From Globicephala melas (Eukaryota; Chordata; Mammalia; Artiodactyla; Delphinidae), in assembly GCF_963455315.2 (NCBI RefSeq), contig NW_027207213.1, forward strand, positions 2,170,001 through 2,234,000: a stretch of DNA of 64,000 nt, written 5' to 3'. Shown here piece after piece: positions 11,271-23,898 of this stretch; position 1 is the first letter of the stretch; each line of letters begins with the position of its first letter. Made by a program: the position numbers and the translations under genes. The notes below the pieces were generated by a model that was not told where the DNA came from, ran no database searches, and worked only from the letters and a program-made list of their open reading frames with translations.

Positions 11271-13370
11271 TAGGGTTCGGGCTAGGGTTAGGGTTAGGGG
11301 ACGGGGACGGTTTAGGGTCCAGATGAGTGTACGACAACGCTTTAGGGGGATCGTACGTGTGAGGGCGCGGGTTAGCGTCAGCGTACGGGTTAGGATTAGG
11401 GGACGGGTGAGGGTCAGGCTTCGGGGAAGGGTTAGGTTTAGGGTTCGGGCTAGGGTTAGGGTTAGGGGACGGGGAAGGTTTAGGGTCCAGGTGAGGGTAC
11501 GACAACGCTTTAGGGGGAGCGTACGTGTGAGGGCGCGGGTTAGTGTCAGCGTACGGGTTAGGATTAGGGGACGGGTGAGGGTCAGGCTTCGGGGAAGGGT
11601 TAGGGTTAGGGTTCGGGCTAGGGTTAGGGTTAGGGGACGGGGACGGTTTAGGGTCCAGGTGAGGGTACGACAACGTTTCAGGGGGAGCGTACGTGTGAGG
11701 GCGCGGGTTAGTGTCAGCGTACGGGTTAGGATTAGGGGACGGGTGAGGGTCAGGCTTCGGGGAAGGGTTAGGGTTAGGGTTCGGGCTAGGGTTAGGGTTA
11801 GGGGACGGGGACGGTTTAGGGTCCAGGTGAGGGTATGACAACGCTTTAGGGGGAGCGTACGTGTGAGGGCGCGGGTTAGTGTCAGCGTACGGGTTAGGAT
11901 TAGGGGACGGGTGAGGGTCAGGCTTCGGGGAAGGGTTAGGGTTACGGTTCGGGCTAGGGTTAGGGTTAGGGGACGGGGACGGTTTAGGGTCCAGATGAGT
12001 GTACGACAACGCTTTAGGGGGAGCGTACGTGTGAGGGCACGGGTTAGCGTCAGCGTACGGGTTAGGATTAGGGGACGGGTGAGGGTCAGGCTTCGGGGAA
12101 GGGTTAGGGTTAGGGTTCGGGCTAGGGTTAGGGTTAGGGGACGGGGACGGTTTAGGGTCCAGGTGAGTGTACGACAACGCTTTAGGGGGAGCGTACGTGT
12201 GAGGACGCGGGTTAGTGTCAGCGTACGGGTTAGGATTAGGGGACGGGTGTGGGTCAGGCTTCGGGGAAGGGTTAGGGTTAGGGTTCGGGCTAGGGTTAGG
12301 GTTAGGGGACGGGGACGGTTTAGGGTCCAAGTGAGGGTACGACAACGCTTTACGGGGAGCGTACGTGTGAGGGCGCGGGTTAGTGTAAGCGTACGGGTTA
12401 GGATTAGGGGACGGGTGAGGGTCAGGCTTCGGGGAAGAGTTAGGGTTAGGGTTCGGGCTAGGGTTAGGGTTAGGGGACGGGGACGGTTTAGGGTCCAGGT
12501 GAGGGTACGACAACGCTTTAGGGGGAGCGTACGTGTGAGGGCGCGGGTTAGTGTCAGCGTACGGGTTAGGATTAGGGGACGGGTGAGGGTCAGGCTTCGG
12601 GGAAGGGTTAGGGTTAGGGTTCGGGCTAGGGTTAGGGTTAGGGGACGGGGACGGTTTAGGGTCCAGGTGAGGGTACGACAACGTTTCAGGGAGAGCGTAC
12701 GTGTGAGGGCGCGGGTTAGTGTCAGCGTACGGGTTAGGATTAGGGGACGGGTGAGGGTCAGGCTTCGGGGAAGGGTTAGGGTTAGGGTTCGGGCTAGGGT
12801 TAGGGTTAGGGGACGGGGACGGTTTAGGGTCCAGGTGAGGGTATGACAACGCTTTAGGGGGAGCGTACATGTGAGGGCGCGGGTTAGTGTCAGCGTACGG
12901 GTTAGGATTAGGGGACGGGTGAGGGTCAGGCTTCGGGGAAGGGTTAGGGTTAGGGTTCGGGCTAGGGTTAGGGTTAGGGGACGGGGACGGTTTAGGGTCC
13001 AGGTGAGGGTACGACAACGCTTTAGGGGGAGCGTACGTGTGAGGGCGCGGGTTAGTGTCAGCGTACGGGTTAGGATTAGGGGACGGGTGAGGGTCAGGCT
13101 TCGGGGAAGGGTTACGGTTAGGGTTCGGGCTAGGGTTAGGGTTAGGGGACGGGGACGGTTTAGGGTCCAGGTGAGGGTACGACAACGCTTTAGGGGGAGC
13201 GTACGTGTGAGGACGCGGGTTAGTGTCAGCGTACGGGTTAGGATTAGGGGACGGGTGAGGGTCAGGCTTCGGGGAAGGGTTAGGGTTAGGGTTCGGGCTA
13301 GGGTTAGGGTTAGGGGACGGGGACGGTTTAGGGTCCAGGTGAGGGTACGACAACGCTTTAGGGGGAGCGT
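11149..13370 (+). repeat. Duplicated block, copy 2 of 2 (offset 56 monomers)
   Basis: This is the counterpart of the block at 1741-3960. An internal stretch of roughly 12200-12640 instead carries GAGGACGCGG, GGTGTGGGTC, GTCCAAGTGAG and TTTACGGGG, a combination that reappears near 20.9-21.1 kb. The interior has therefore been replaced or was acquired from another part of the array. Confidence 0.7.
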
Positions 13371-13500
13371 ACGTGTGAGGGCGCAGGTTAGTGTCAGCGT
13401 ACGGGTTAGGATTAGGGGACGGGTGAGGGTCAGGCTTCGGGGAAGGGTTAGGGTTAGGGTTCGGGCTAGGGTTAGGGTTAGGGGACGGGGACGGTTTAGG

Positions 13501-15180
13501 GTCCAGGTGAGGGTACGACAACGCCTTAGGGGGAGCGTATGTGTGAGGGCGTGGGTTAGTGTCAGCGTACGTGTTAGGATTAGGGGACGGGTGAGGGTCA
13601 GGCTTCGGGCAAGGGTTAGGGTTAGGGTTCGGGCCAGGGTAAGGCTTAGGGGACGGGGACGGTTTAGGGTCCAGCTGAGGGTACGACAACGCTTTAGGGG
13701 GAGCGTACGTGTGAGGGCGCAGGTTAGCGTCAGCGTACGGGTTAGGATTAGGGGACGGGTGAGGGTCAGGCTTCGGGGAAGGGTTAGGGTTAGGGTTCGG
13801 TCTAGGGTTAGGGTTAGGGGACGGGGACGGTTTAGGGTCCAGATGAGTGTACGACAACGCTTTAGGGGGAGCGTACGTGTGAGGGCACGGGTTAGCGTCA
13901 GCGTACGGGTTAGGATTAGGGGACGGGTGAGGGTCAGGCTTCGGGGAAGGGTTAGGGTTAGGGTTCGGGCTAGGGTTAGGGTTAGGGGACGGGGACGGTT
14001 TAGGGTCCAGGTGAGGGTACGACAACACTTTAGGGGGAGCGTACGTGTGAGGGCGCAGGTTAGTGTCAGCGTACGGGTTAGGATTAGGGGACGGGTGAGG
14101 GTCAGGCTTCGGGGAAGTGTTAGGGTTAGGGTTCGGGCTAGGGTTAGGGTTAGGGGACGGGGACGGTTTAGGGTCCAGGTGAGGGTACGACAACGCTTTA
14201 GGGGGAGCATACGTGTGAGGGCGCGGCTTAGTGTCAGCGTACGGGTTAGGATTAGGGGACGGGTGAGGGTCAGGCTTAGGGGAAGGGTTAGGGTTAGGGT
14301 TCGGGCTAGGGTTAGGGTTAGGGGACGGGCACGGTTTAGGGTCCAGGTGAGGGTACGACAACGCTTTAAGGGGAGCGTAAGTGTGAGGGCGCGGGTTAGT
14401 GTCAGCGTACGGGTTAGGATTAGGGGACGGGTGAGGGTCAGGCTTCGGGGAAGGGTTAGGGTTAGGGTTCGGGCTAGGGTTAGGGTTAGGGGACGGGGAC
14501 GGTTTAGGGACCAGGTGATTGTACGACAACGCTTTAGGGGGAGCGTACGTGTGAGGGCGCGGCTTAGTGTCAGCGTACGGGTTAGGAATAGGGGACGGGT
14601 GAGGGTCAGGCTTCGGGGAAGGGTTAGGGTTAGGGTTCGGGCTAGGGTTAGGGTTAGGGGACGGGGACGGTTTAGGGTCCAGATGAGGGTACGACAACGC
14701 TTTAGGGGGAGCGTACGTGTGAGGGCGTGGGTTAGCGTCAGCGTACGGGTTAGGATTAGGGGACGGGTGAGGGTCAGGCTTCGGGGAAGGGTTAGGGTTA
14801 GGGTTCGGGCTAGGGTTAGGGTTAGGGTACGGGGAAGGTTTAGGGTCCAGGTGAGGGTACGACAACGCTTTAGGGGGAGCGTACGTGCGAGGGCGCGGGT
14901 TAGTGTCAGCGTACGGGTTAGGATTAGGGGACGGGTGAGGGTCAGGCTTCGGGGAAGGGTTAGGGTTAGGGTTCGGGCTAGGGTTAGGGTTAGGGGACGG
15001 GGACGGTTTAGCGTCCAGGTGAGGGTACGACAACGCTTTAGGGGGAGCGTACGTGTGAGGGCACGGGTTAGCGTCAGCGTACGGGTTAGGTTTAGGGGAC
15101 GGGTGAGGGTCAGGCTTCGGGGAAGCGTTAGGGTTAGGGTTCGGGCTAGGGTTAGGGTTAGGGGACGGGGACGGTTTAGG
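13501..15180 (+). repeat. Ten-monomer variant-rich block, copy 2 of 3
   Basis: This copy of 7621-9300 is displaced by 5,880 bp and is nearly identical, including CTTTAAGGGGAGCGTAAG at 14363 and AGGGACCAGGTGATT near 14510. At 15181 the match jumps: the following sequence matches 9973 onward (offset 31 monomers), so the four monomers at 9301-9972 are missing here or were added there. Confidence 0.8.
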
Positions 15181-16480
15181 GTCCAGGTGAGGGTACGACA
15201 ACGCTTTAGGGGGAGCGTATGTGTGAGGGCGCAGGTTAGTGTCAGCGTACGGGTTAGGATTAGGGGACGGGTGAGGGTCAGGCTTCGGGGAAGGGTTAGG
15301 GTTAGGGTTCGGGCTAGGGTTAGGGTTAGGGGACGGGGACGGTTTAGGGTCCAGGTGAGGGTACGACAACGCTTTAGGGGGAGCGTACGTGTGAGGGCGC
15401 GGGTTAGCGTCAGCGTACGGGTTAGGATTAGGGGACGGGTGAGGGTCAGGCTTCGGGGAAGAGTTAGGGTTAGGGTTCGGGCTAGGGTTAGGGTTAGGGG
15501 ACGGGGACGGTTTAGGGTCCAGGTGAGGGTACGACAACGCTTTAGGGGGAGCGTACGTGTGAGGGCGCGGGTTAGTGTCAGCGTACGGGTTAGGATTAGG
15601 GGACGGGTGAGGGTCAGGCTTCGGGGAAGGGTTAGGGTTAGGGTTCGGGCTAGGGTAAGGCTTAGGGGACGGGGACGGTTTAGGGTCCAGGTGAGGGTAC
15701 GACAACGCTTTAGTGGGAGCGTACGTGTGAGGGCGCGGGTTAGCGTCAGCGTACGGGTTAGGATTAGGGGACGGGTGAGGGTCAGGCTTCGGGGAAGGGT
15801 TAGGGTTAGGGTTCGGGCTAGGGTTAGGGTTAGGGGACGGGGACGGTTTAGGGTCCAGGTGAGGGTACGACAACGCTTTAGGGGGAGCGTACGTGTGAGG
15901 GCGCGGGTTAGTGTCAGCGTACGGGTTAGGATTAGGGGACGGGTGAGGGTCAGGCTTCGGGGAAGGGTTAGGGTTAGGGTTCGGGCTAGGGTTAGGGTTA
16001 GGGGACGGGGACGGTTTAGGGTCCAGGTGAGTGTACGACAACGCTTTAGGGGGAGCGTACGTGTGAGGGTGCGGGTTAGCGTCAGCGTACGGGTTAGGAT
16101 TAGGGGACGTGTGAGGGTCAGGCTTCGGGGAAGGGTTAGGGTTAGGGTTCGGGCTAGGGTTAGGGTTAGGGGACGGGGACGGTTTAGGGTCCAGGTGAGG
16201 GTACGACAACGCTTTAGGGGGAGCGTACGTGTGAGGGCGCGGGTTAGCGTCAGCGTACGGGTTAGGATTAGGGGACGGGTGAGGGTCAGGCTTCGGGGAA
16301 GAGTTAGGGTTAGGGTTCGGGCTAGGGTTAGGGTTAGGGGACGGGGACGGTTTAGGGTCCAGGTGAGGGTACGACAACGCTTTAGGGGGAGCGTACGTGT
16401 GAGGGCGCGGGTTAGTGTCAGCGTACGGGTTAGGATTAGGGGACGGGTGAGGGTCAGGCTTCGGGGAAGGGTTAGGGTTA
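15181..16480 (+). repeat. Eight-monomer block, copy 2 (offset 31 monomers)
   Basis: Counterpart of 9973-11270. It directly follows the ten-monomer block copy 2, so the 13.5-16.5 kb segment is the 7.6-11.3 kb segment minus four monomers (672 bp). Confidence 0.75.
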
Positions 16481-17040
16481 GGGTTCGGGCTAGGCTAAGG
16501 CTTAGGGGACGGGGACGGTTTAGGGTCCAGGTGAGGGTACGACAACGCTTTAGTGGGAGCGTACGTGTGAGGGCGCGGGTTAGCGTCAGCGTACGGGTTA
16601 GGATTAGGGGACGGGTGAGGGTCAGGCTTCGGGGAAGGGTTAGGGTTAGGGTTCGGGCTAGGGTTAGGGTTAGGGGACGGGGACGGTTTAGGGTCCAGGT
16701 GAGGGTACGACAACGCTTTAGGGGGAGCGTACGTGTGAGGGCGCGGGTTAGTGTCAGCGTACGGGTTAGGATTAGGGGACGGGTGAGGGTCAGGCTTCGG
16801 GGAAGGGTTAGGGTTAGGGTTCGGGCTAGGGTTAGGGTTAGGGGACGGGGACGGTTTAGGGTCCAGGTGAGTGTACGACAACGCTTTAGGGGGAGCGTAC
16901 GTGTGAGGGCGCGGGTTAGCGTCAGCGTACGGGTTAGGATTAGGGGACGTGTGAGGGTCAGGCTTCGGGGAAGGGTTAGGGTTAGGGTTCGGGCTAGGGT
17001 TAGGGTTAGGGGACGGGGACGGTTTAGGGTCCAGGTGAGG
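15541..17040 (+). repeat. Tandem 5-monomer higher-order repeat, about two copies of 840 bp
   Basis: Variants near 15650-16110 (GGGTAAGGC, TTTAGTGGGAG, CCAGGTGAGTG, GGACGTGTGAGG) recur 840 bp later at 16490-16950. The second copy has GCTAGGCTAAGG at 16489. The repeat ends at 17041, where the variant-rich block copy 3 begins. Confidence 0.7.
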
Positions 17041-18590
17041 GTACGACAACGCTTTAGGGGCAGCGTATGTGTGAGGGCGTGGGTTAGTGTCAGCGTACGT
17101 GTTAGGATTAGGGGACGGGTGAGGGTCAGGCTTCGGGCAAGGGTTAGGGTTAGGGTTCGGGCCAGGGTAAGGCTTAGGGGACGGGGACGGTTTAGGGTCC
17201 AGGTGAGGGTACGACAACGCTTTAGGGGGAGCGTACGTGTGAGGGCGCAGGTTAGCGTCAGCGTACGGGTTAGGATTAGGGGACGGGTGAGGGTCAGGCT
17301 TCGGGGAAGGGTTAGGGTTAGGGTTCGGGCTAGGGTTAGGGTTAGGGGACGGGGACGGTTTAGGGTCCAGATGAGTGTACGACAACGCTTTAGGGGGAGC
17401 GTACGTGTGAGGGCACGGGTTAGCGTCAGCGTACGGGTTAGGATTAGGGGACGGGTGAGGGTCAGGCTTCGGGGAAGGGTTAGGGTTAGGGTTCGGTCTA
17501 GGGTTAGGGTTAGGGGACGGGGACGGTTTAGGGTCCAGGTGAGGGTACGACAACGTTTTAGGGGGAGCGTACGTGTGAGGGCGCGGGTTAGTGTCAGCGT
17601 ACGGGTTAGGATTAGGGGACGGGTGAGGGTCAGGCTTCGGGGAAGTGTTAGGGTTAGGGTTCGGGCTAGGGTTAGGGTTAGGGGACGGGGACGGTTTAGG
17701 GTCCAGGTGAGGGTACGACAACGCTTTAGGGGGAGCGTACGTGTGAGGGCGCGGCTTAGTGTCAGCGTACGGGTTAGGATTAGGGGACGGGTGAGGGTCA
17801 GGCTTAGGGGAAGGGTTAGGGTTAGGGTTCGGGCTAGGGTTAGGGTTAGGGGACGGGCACGGTTTAGGGTCCAGGTGAGGGTACGACAACGCTTTAAGGG
17901 GAGCGTAAGTGTGAGGGCGCGGGTTAGTGTCAGCGTACGGGTTAGGATTAGGGGACGGGTGAGGGTCAGGCTTCGGGGAAGGGTTAGGGTTAGGGTTCGG
18001 GCTAGGGTTAGGGTTAGGGGACGGGGACGGTTTAGGGACCAGGTGAGGGTACGACAACGCTTTAGGGGGAGCGTACGTGTGAGGGCGCGGCTTAGTGTCA
18101 GCGTACGGGTTAGGAATAGGGGACGGGTGAGGGTCAGGCTTCGGGGAAGGGGTAGGGTTAGGGTTCGGGCTAGGGTTAGGGTTAGGGGACGGGGACGGTT
18201 TAGGGTCCAGATGAGGGTACGACAACGCTTTAGGGGGAGCGTACCTGTGAGGGCGCGGGTTAGCGTCAGCGTACGGGTTAGGATTAGGGGACGGGTGAGG
18301 GTCAGGCTTCGGGGAAGGGTTAGGGTTAGGGTTCGGGCTAGGGTTAGGGTTAGGGTACGGGGAAGGTTTAGGGTCCAGGTGAGGGTACGACAACGCTTTA
18401 GGTGGAGCGTACGTGCGAGGGCGCGGGTTAGTGTCAGCGTACGGGTTAGGATTAGGGGACGGGTGAGGGTCAGGCTTCGGGGAAGGGTTAGGGTTAGGGT
18501 TCGGGCTAAGGTTAGGGTTAGGGGACGGGGACGGTTTAGCGTCCAGGTGAGGGTACGACAACGCTTTAGGGGGAGCGTACGTGTGAGGGC
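17041..18590 (+). repeat. Ten-monomer variant-rich block, copy 3 of 3 (diverged)
   Basis: Offset 3,528 bp (21 monomers) from copy 2. It keeps the CTTTAAGG...GTAAG variant at 17892, GGAATAGG near 18115, GGGTACGGGGAAGG near 18353, GTGCGAGG near 18415 and TTTAGCGTCC near 18537. It lacks the GTGATT and CAACACTT changes and has its own GAGCGTACCTG near 18238. It therefore appears to be the oldest or most exchanged of the three copies. Confidence 0.7.
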
Positions 18591-20400
18591 GCGGGTTAGC
18601 GTCAGCGTACGGGTTAGGATTAGGGGACGGGTGAGGGTCAGGCTTCGGGGAAGGGTTAGGGTTAGGGTTCGGGCTAGGGTTAGGGTTAGTGGACGGGGAC
18701 GATTTAGGGTCCAGGTGAGTGTACGACAACGCTTTAGGGGGAGCGTACATGTGAGGGCGCGGGTTAGCGTCAGCGTACGGGTTAGGATTAGGGGACGGGT
18801 GAGGGTCAGGCTTCGGGGAAGGGTTAGGGTCAGGGTTCGGGCTAGGGTTAGGGTTAGGGGACGGGGACGGTTTAGGGTCCAGGTGAGGGTACGACAACGC
18901 TTTACGGGGAGCGTACGTGTGAGGGCGCGGGTTAGTGTCAGCGTACGGGTTAGGATTAGGGGACGGGTGAGGGTCAGGCTTCGGGGAAGGGTTAGGGTTA
19001 GGGTTCGGGCTAGGGTTAGGGTTAGGGGACGGGGACGGTTTAGGGTCCAGGTGAGGGTACGACAACGCTTTAGGGGGAGCGTACGTGTGAGGGCGCGGGT
19101 TAGTGTCAGCGTACGGGTTAGGATTAGGGGACAGGTGAGGGTCAGGCTTCGGGGAAAAGTTAGGGTTAGGGTTCGGGCTAGGGTTAGGGTTAGGGGACAG
19201 GGACGGTTTAGGGTCCAGGTGAGGGTACGACAACGCTTTAGGGGGAGCGTACGTGTGAGGGCGCGGGTTAGTGTCAGCGTACGGGTTAGGATTAGGGGAC
19301 GGGTGAGGGTCAGGCTTCGGGGAAGGGTTATGGTTAGGGTTCGGGCTAGGGTAAGGCTTAGGGGACGGGGACGGTTTAGGGTCCAGGTGAGGGTACGACA
19401 ACGCTTTAGGGGGAGCGTACGTGTGAGGGCGCGGGTTAGTGTCAGCGTACGGGTTAGGATTAGGGGACGGGTGAGGGTCAGGCTTCGGGGAAGGGTTAGG
19501 GTTAGGGTTCGGGCTAGGGTTAGGGTTAGGGGACGGGGACGGTTTAGGGTCCAGGTGAGTGTACGACAACGCTTTTGGGGGAGCGTACGTGTGAGGGCGC
19601 GGGATAGCGTCAGCGTACGGGTTAGGATTAGGGGACGTGTGAGGGTCAGGCTTCGGGGAAGGGTTAGGGTTAGGGTTCGGGCTAGGGTTAGGGTTAGGGG
19701 ACGGGGACGGTTTAGGGTCCAGGTGAGGGTACGACAACGCTTTAGGGGGAGCGTATGTGTGAGGGCGTGGGTTAGTGTCAGCGTACGGGTTAGGATTAGG
19801 GGACGGGTGAGGGTCAGGCTTCGGGCAAGGGTTAGGGTTAGGGTTCGGGCCAGGGTAAGGCTTAGGGGACGGGGACGGTTTAGGGTCCAGGTGAGGGTAC
19901 GACAACGCTTTAGGGGGAGCGTACGTGTGAGGGCGCAGGTTAGCGTCAGCGTACGGGTTAGGATTAGGGGACGGGTGAGGGTCAGGCTTCGGGGAAGGGT
20001 TAGGGTTAGGGTTCGGGCTAGGGTTAGGGTTAGGGGACGGGGACGGTTTAGGGTCCAGATGAGTGTACGACAACGCTTTAGGGGGAGCGTACGTGTGAGG
20101 GCACGGGTTAGCGTCAGCGTACGGGTTAGGATTAGGGGACGGGTGAGGGTCAGGCTTCGGGGAAGGGTTAGGGTTAGGGTTCGGGCTAGGGTTAGGGTTA
20201 GGGGACGGGGACGGTTTAGGGTCCAGGTGAGGGTACGACAACGCTTTAGGGGGAGCGTACGTGTGAGGGCGCGGGTTAGTGTCAGCTTACGGGTTAGGAT
20301 TAGGGGACGGGTGAGGGTCAGGCTTCGGGGAATTGTTAGGGTTAGGGTTCGGGCTAGGGTTAGGGTTAGGGGACGGGGACGGTTTAGGGTCCAGGTGAGG
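18591..20400 (+). repeat. Ordinary monomers between named blocks
   Basis: About eleven 168-bp monomers in perfect register. Private variants include TTAGTGGACGGGGACGATTTAGG (18688-18710), GTACATGTGAGG (18745), GGGGACAGGTGAGG (19128), GGGGAAAAG (19150), GGGTTATGG (19327) and CTTTTGGGG (19572). The last monomers hold cassette copy 5 (19729-20232). Nothing other than satellite is present. Confidence 0.8.
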
Positions 20401-20562
20401 GTACGACAACGTTTTAGGGGGAGAGTACGTGTGAGGGCGCGGGTTAGTGTCAGCGTACGGGTTAGGATTAGGGGACGGGTGAGGGTCAGGCTTCGGGAAA
20501 GGGTTAGGGTTAGGGTTCGGGCTAGGGTTAGGGGACGGGGACGGTTTAGGGTCCAGGTGAGG
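20401..20562 (+). repeat. Short 162-bp monomer, loss of one hexamer (event 1)
   Basis: The marker-to-marker distance is 162 bp. One GGGTTA hexamer is missing from the double GGGTTA after GGGCTA near 20524-20535. It is the only length change in the first 46.4 kb. A related monomer at 25939, which shares the CGTTTTAGG and GAGAGTACG variants, has the full 168 bp, so the loss occurred in this copy. Confidence 0.9.
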
Positions 20563-21390
20563 GTACGACAACGCTTTAGGGGGAGCGTACGTGTGAGGGC
20601 GCGGGTTAGTGTCAGCGTACGGGTTAGGATTAGGGGACGGGTGAGGGTCAGGCTTCGGGGAAGGTTTAGGGGTAGGGTTCGGGCTAGGGTTAGGGTTAGG
20701 GGACGGGGACGGTTTAGGGTCCAGGTGAGGGTACGACAACGCTTTAGGGGGAGCGTACGTGTGAGGGCGCGGGTTAGTGTCAGCGTACGGGTTAGGATTA
20801 GGGGACGGGTGAGGGTCAGGCTTCGGGGAAGGGTTAGGGTTAGGGTTCGGGCTAGGGTTAGGGTTAGGGGACGGGGACGGTTTAGGGTCCAGGTGAGGGT
20901 ACGACAACGCTTTAGGGGGAGCGTACGTGTGAGGACGCGGGTTAGTGTCAGCGTACGGGTTAGGATTAGGGGACGGGTGTGGGTCAGGCTTCGGGGAAGG
21001 GTTAGGGTTAGGGTTCGGGCTAGGGTTAGGGTTAGGGGACGGGGACGGTTTAGGGTCCAAGTGAGGGTACGACAACGCTTTACGGGGAGCGTACGTGTGA
21101 GGGCGCGGGTTAGTGTAAGCGTACGGGTTAGGATTAGGGGACGGGTGAGGGTCAGGCTTCGGGGAAGAGTTAGGGTTAGGGTTCGGGCTAGGGTTAGGGT
21201 TAGGGGACGGGGACGGTTTAGGGTCCAGGTGAGGGTACGACAACGCTTTAGGGGGAGCGTACGTGTGAGGGCGCGGGTTAGTGTCAGCGTACGGGTTAGG
21301 ATTAGGGGACGGGTGAGGGTCAGGCTTCGGGGAAGGGTTAGGGTTAGGGTTCGGGCTAGGGTTAGGGTTAGGGGACGGGGACGGTTTAGG

Positions 21391-23590
21391 GTCCAAGTGA
21401 GGGTACGACAACGCTTTACGGGGAGCGTACGTGTGAGGGCGCGGGTTAGTGTAAGCGTACGGGTTAGGATTAGGGGACGGGTGAGGGTCAGGCTTCGGGG
21501 AAGGGTTAGGGTTAGGGTTCGGGCTAGGGTTAGGGTTAGGGGACGGGGACGGTTTAGGGTCCAGGTGAGGGTACGACAACGCTTTAGGGGGAGCGTACGT
21601 GTGAGGGCGCGAGTTAGTGTCAGCGTACGGGTTAGGATTAGGGGACGGGTGAGGGTCAGGCTTCGGGGAAGGGTTAGGGTTAGGGTTCGGGCTAGGGTTA
21701 GGGTTAGGGGACGGGGACGGTTTAGGGTCCAGGTGAGTGTACGACAACGCTTTAGGGGGAGCGTACGTGTGTGGGCGCGGGTTAGTGTCAGCGTACGGGT
21801 TAGGATTAGGGGACGGGTGAGGGTCAGGCTTCGGGGAAGGGTTAGGGTTAGGGTTCGGGCTAGGGTTAGGGATAGGGGACGGGGACGGTTTAGGGTCCAG
21901 GTGAGGGTACGACAACGCTTTAGGGGGAGCGTACGTGTGAGGGCGCGGGTTAGTGTCAGCGTACGGGTTAGGATTAGGGGACGGGTGAGGTTCAGGCTTC
22001 GGGGAAGGGTTAGGGTTAGGGTTCGGGATAGGGTTAGGGTTAGGGGAAAGGGACGGTTTAGGGTCCAGGTGAGGGTACGACAACGCTTTAGGGGGAGCGT
22101 ACGTGTGAGGGCACGGGTTAGTGTAAGCGTACGGGTTAGGATTAGGGGACGGGTGAGGGTCAGGCTTCGGGAAAGTGTTAGGGTTAGGGTTCGGGCTAGG
22201 GTTAGGGTTAGGGGACGGGGACGGTTTAGGGTCCAGGTGAGGGTACGACAACGCTTTAGGGGGAGCGTACGTGTGAGGGAGCGGGTTAGTGTCAGCGTAC
22301 GGGTTAGGATTAGGGGACGTGTGAGGGTCAGGCTTCGGGGAAGAGTTAGGGTTAGGGTTCGGGCTAGGGTTAGGGTTAGGGGACGGGGACGGTTTAGGGT
22401 CCAGGTGAGGGTACGACAACGCTTTAGGGGGAGCGTACGTGTGAGGGCGCGGGTTAGTGTCAGCGTACGGGTTAGGATTAGGGGACGGGTGAGGGTCAGG
22501 CTTCGGGGAAGGGTTAGGGTTAGGGTTCGGGCTAGGGTTAGGGTTAGGGGACGGGGACGGTTTAGGGTCCAAGTGAGGGTACGACAACGCTTTACGGGGA
22601 GCGTACGTGTGAGGGCGCGGGTTAGTGTAAGCGTACGGGTTAGGATTAGGGGACGGGTGAGGGTCAGGCTTCGGGGAAGGGTTAGGGTTAGGGTTCGGGC
22701 TAGGGTTAGGGTTAGGGGACGGGGACGGTTTAGGGTCCAGGTGAGGGTACGACAACGCTTTAGGGGGAGCGTACGTGTGAGGGCGCGAGTTAGTGTCAGC
22801 GTACGGGTTAGGATTAGGGGACGGGTGAGGGTCAGGCTTCGGGGAAGGGTTAGGGTTAGGGTTCGGGCTAGGGTTAGGGTTAGGGGACGGGGACGGTTTA
22901 GGGTCCAGGTGAGTGTACGACAACGCTTTAGGGGGAGCGTACGTGTGTGGGCGCGGGTTAGTGTCAGCGTACGGGTTAGGATTAGGGGACGGGTGAGGGT
23001 CAGGCTTCGGGGAAGGGTTAGGGTTAGGGTTCGGGCTAGGGTTAGGGATAGGGGACGGGGACGGTTTAGGGTCCAGGTGAGGGTACGACAACGCTTTAGG
23101 GGGAGCGTACGTGTGAGGGCGCGGGTTAGTGTCAGCGTACGGGTTAGGATTAGGGGACGGGTGAGGTTCAGGCTTCGGGGAAGGGTTAGGGTTAGGGTTC
23201 GGGATAGGGTTAGGGTTAGGGGAAAGGGACGGTTTAGGGTCCAGGTGAGGGTACGACAACGCTTTAGGGGGAGCGTACGTGTGAGGGCACGGGTTAGTGT
23301 AAGCGTACGGGTTAGGATTAGGGGACGGGTGAGGGTCAGGCTTCGGGAAAGTGTTAGGGTTAGGGTTCGGGCTAGGGTTAGGGTTAGGGGACGGGGACGG
23401 TTTAGGGTCCAGGTGAGGGTACGACAACGCTTTAGGGGGAGCGTACGTGTGAGGGAGCGGGTTAGTGTCAGCGTACGGGTTAGGATTAGGGGACGTGTGA
23501 GGGTCAGGCTTCGGGGAAGAGTTAGGGTTAGGGTTCGGGCTAGGGTTAGGGTTAGGGGACGGGGACGGTTTAGGGTCCAGATGAGGGTAT
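21391..23590 (+). repeat. Tandem 7-monomer higher-order repeat, two copies of 1,176 bp
   Basis: Copy 1 (about 21391-22566) and copy 2 (from 22567) share GTCCAAGTGAGG, TTTACGGGG, GTGTAAGCG, GGGCGCGAGTT, GTGTGTGGGC, GGGATAGGGG, GGTTCAGGC, GGGGAAAGGG, CGGGAAAGTG, GGGAGCGGG and GGACGTGTGAGG in the same order. Copy 2 ends with CCAGATGAGGGTATGACA at 23578-23595 instead of a third GTCCAAGTG. Confidence 0.85.
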
Positions 23591-23898
23591 GACAACGCTT
23601 TAGGGGGAGCGTACGTGTGAGGGCACGGGTTAGTGTCAGCGTACGGGTTAGGATTAGGGGACGGGTGAGGGTCAGGCTTCGGGGAAGTGTTAGGGTTAGG
23701 GTTCGGGCTAGGGTTAGGGTTAGTGGACGGGGACGGTTTAGGGTCCAGGTGAGTGTACGACAACGCTTTAGGGGGAGCGTACGTGTGAGGGCGCGGGTTA
23801 GCGTCAGCGTACGGGTTAGGATTAGGGGACGGGTGAGGGTCAGGCTTCGGGGAAGGGTTAGGGTTAGGGTTCGGACTAGGGTTAGGGTTAGGGGACGG

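Noticed and set aside
12871..23592. Giant Val-Arg, Leu-Thr and Pro-Asn open reading frames as protein genes (also 32415-46319 minus, 53568-61541 minus and many others)
   Set aside because: Three frames are open simply because the 6-bp unit rarely forms stops in them. Three overlapping frames cover the same DNA, no unique amino- or carboxy-terminal sequence exists, common variants change residues freely, and one-base losses shift the frames. The proline-rich minus frame resembles an extensin only by composition.
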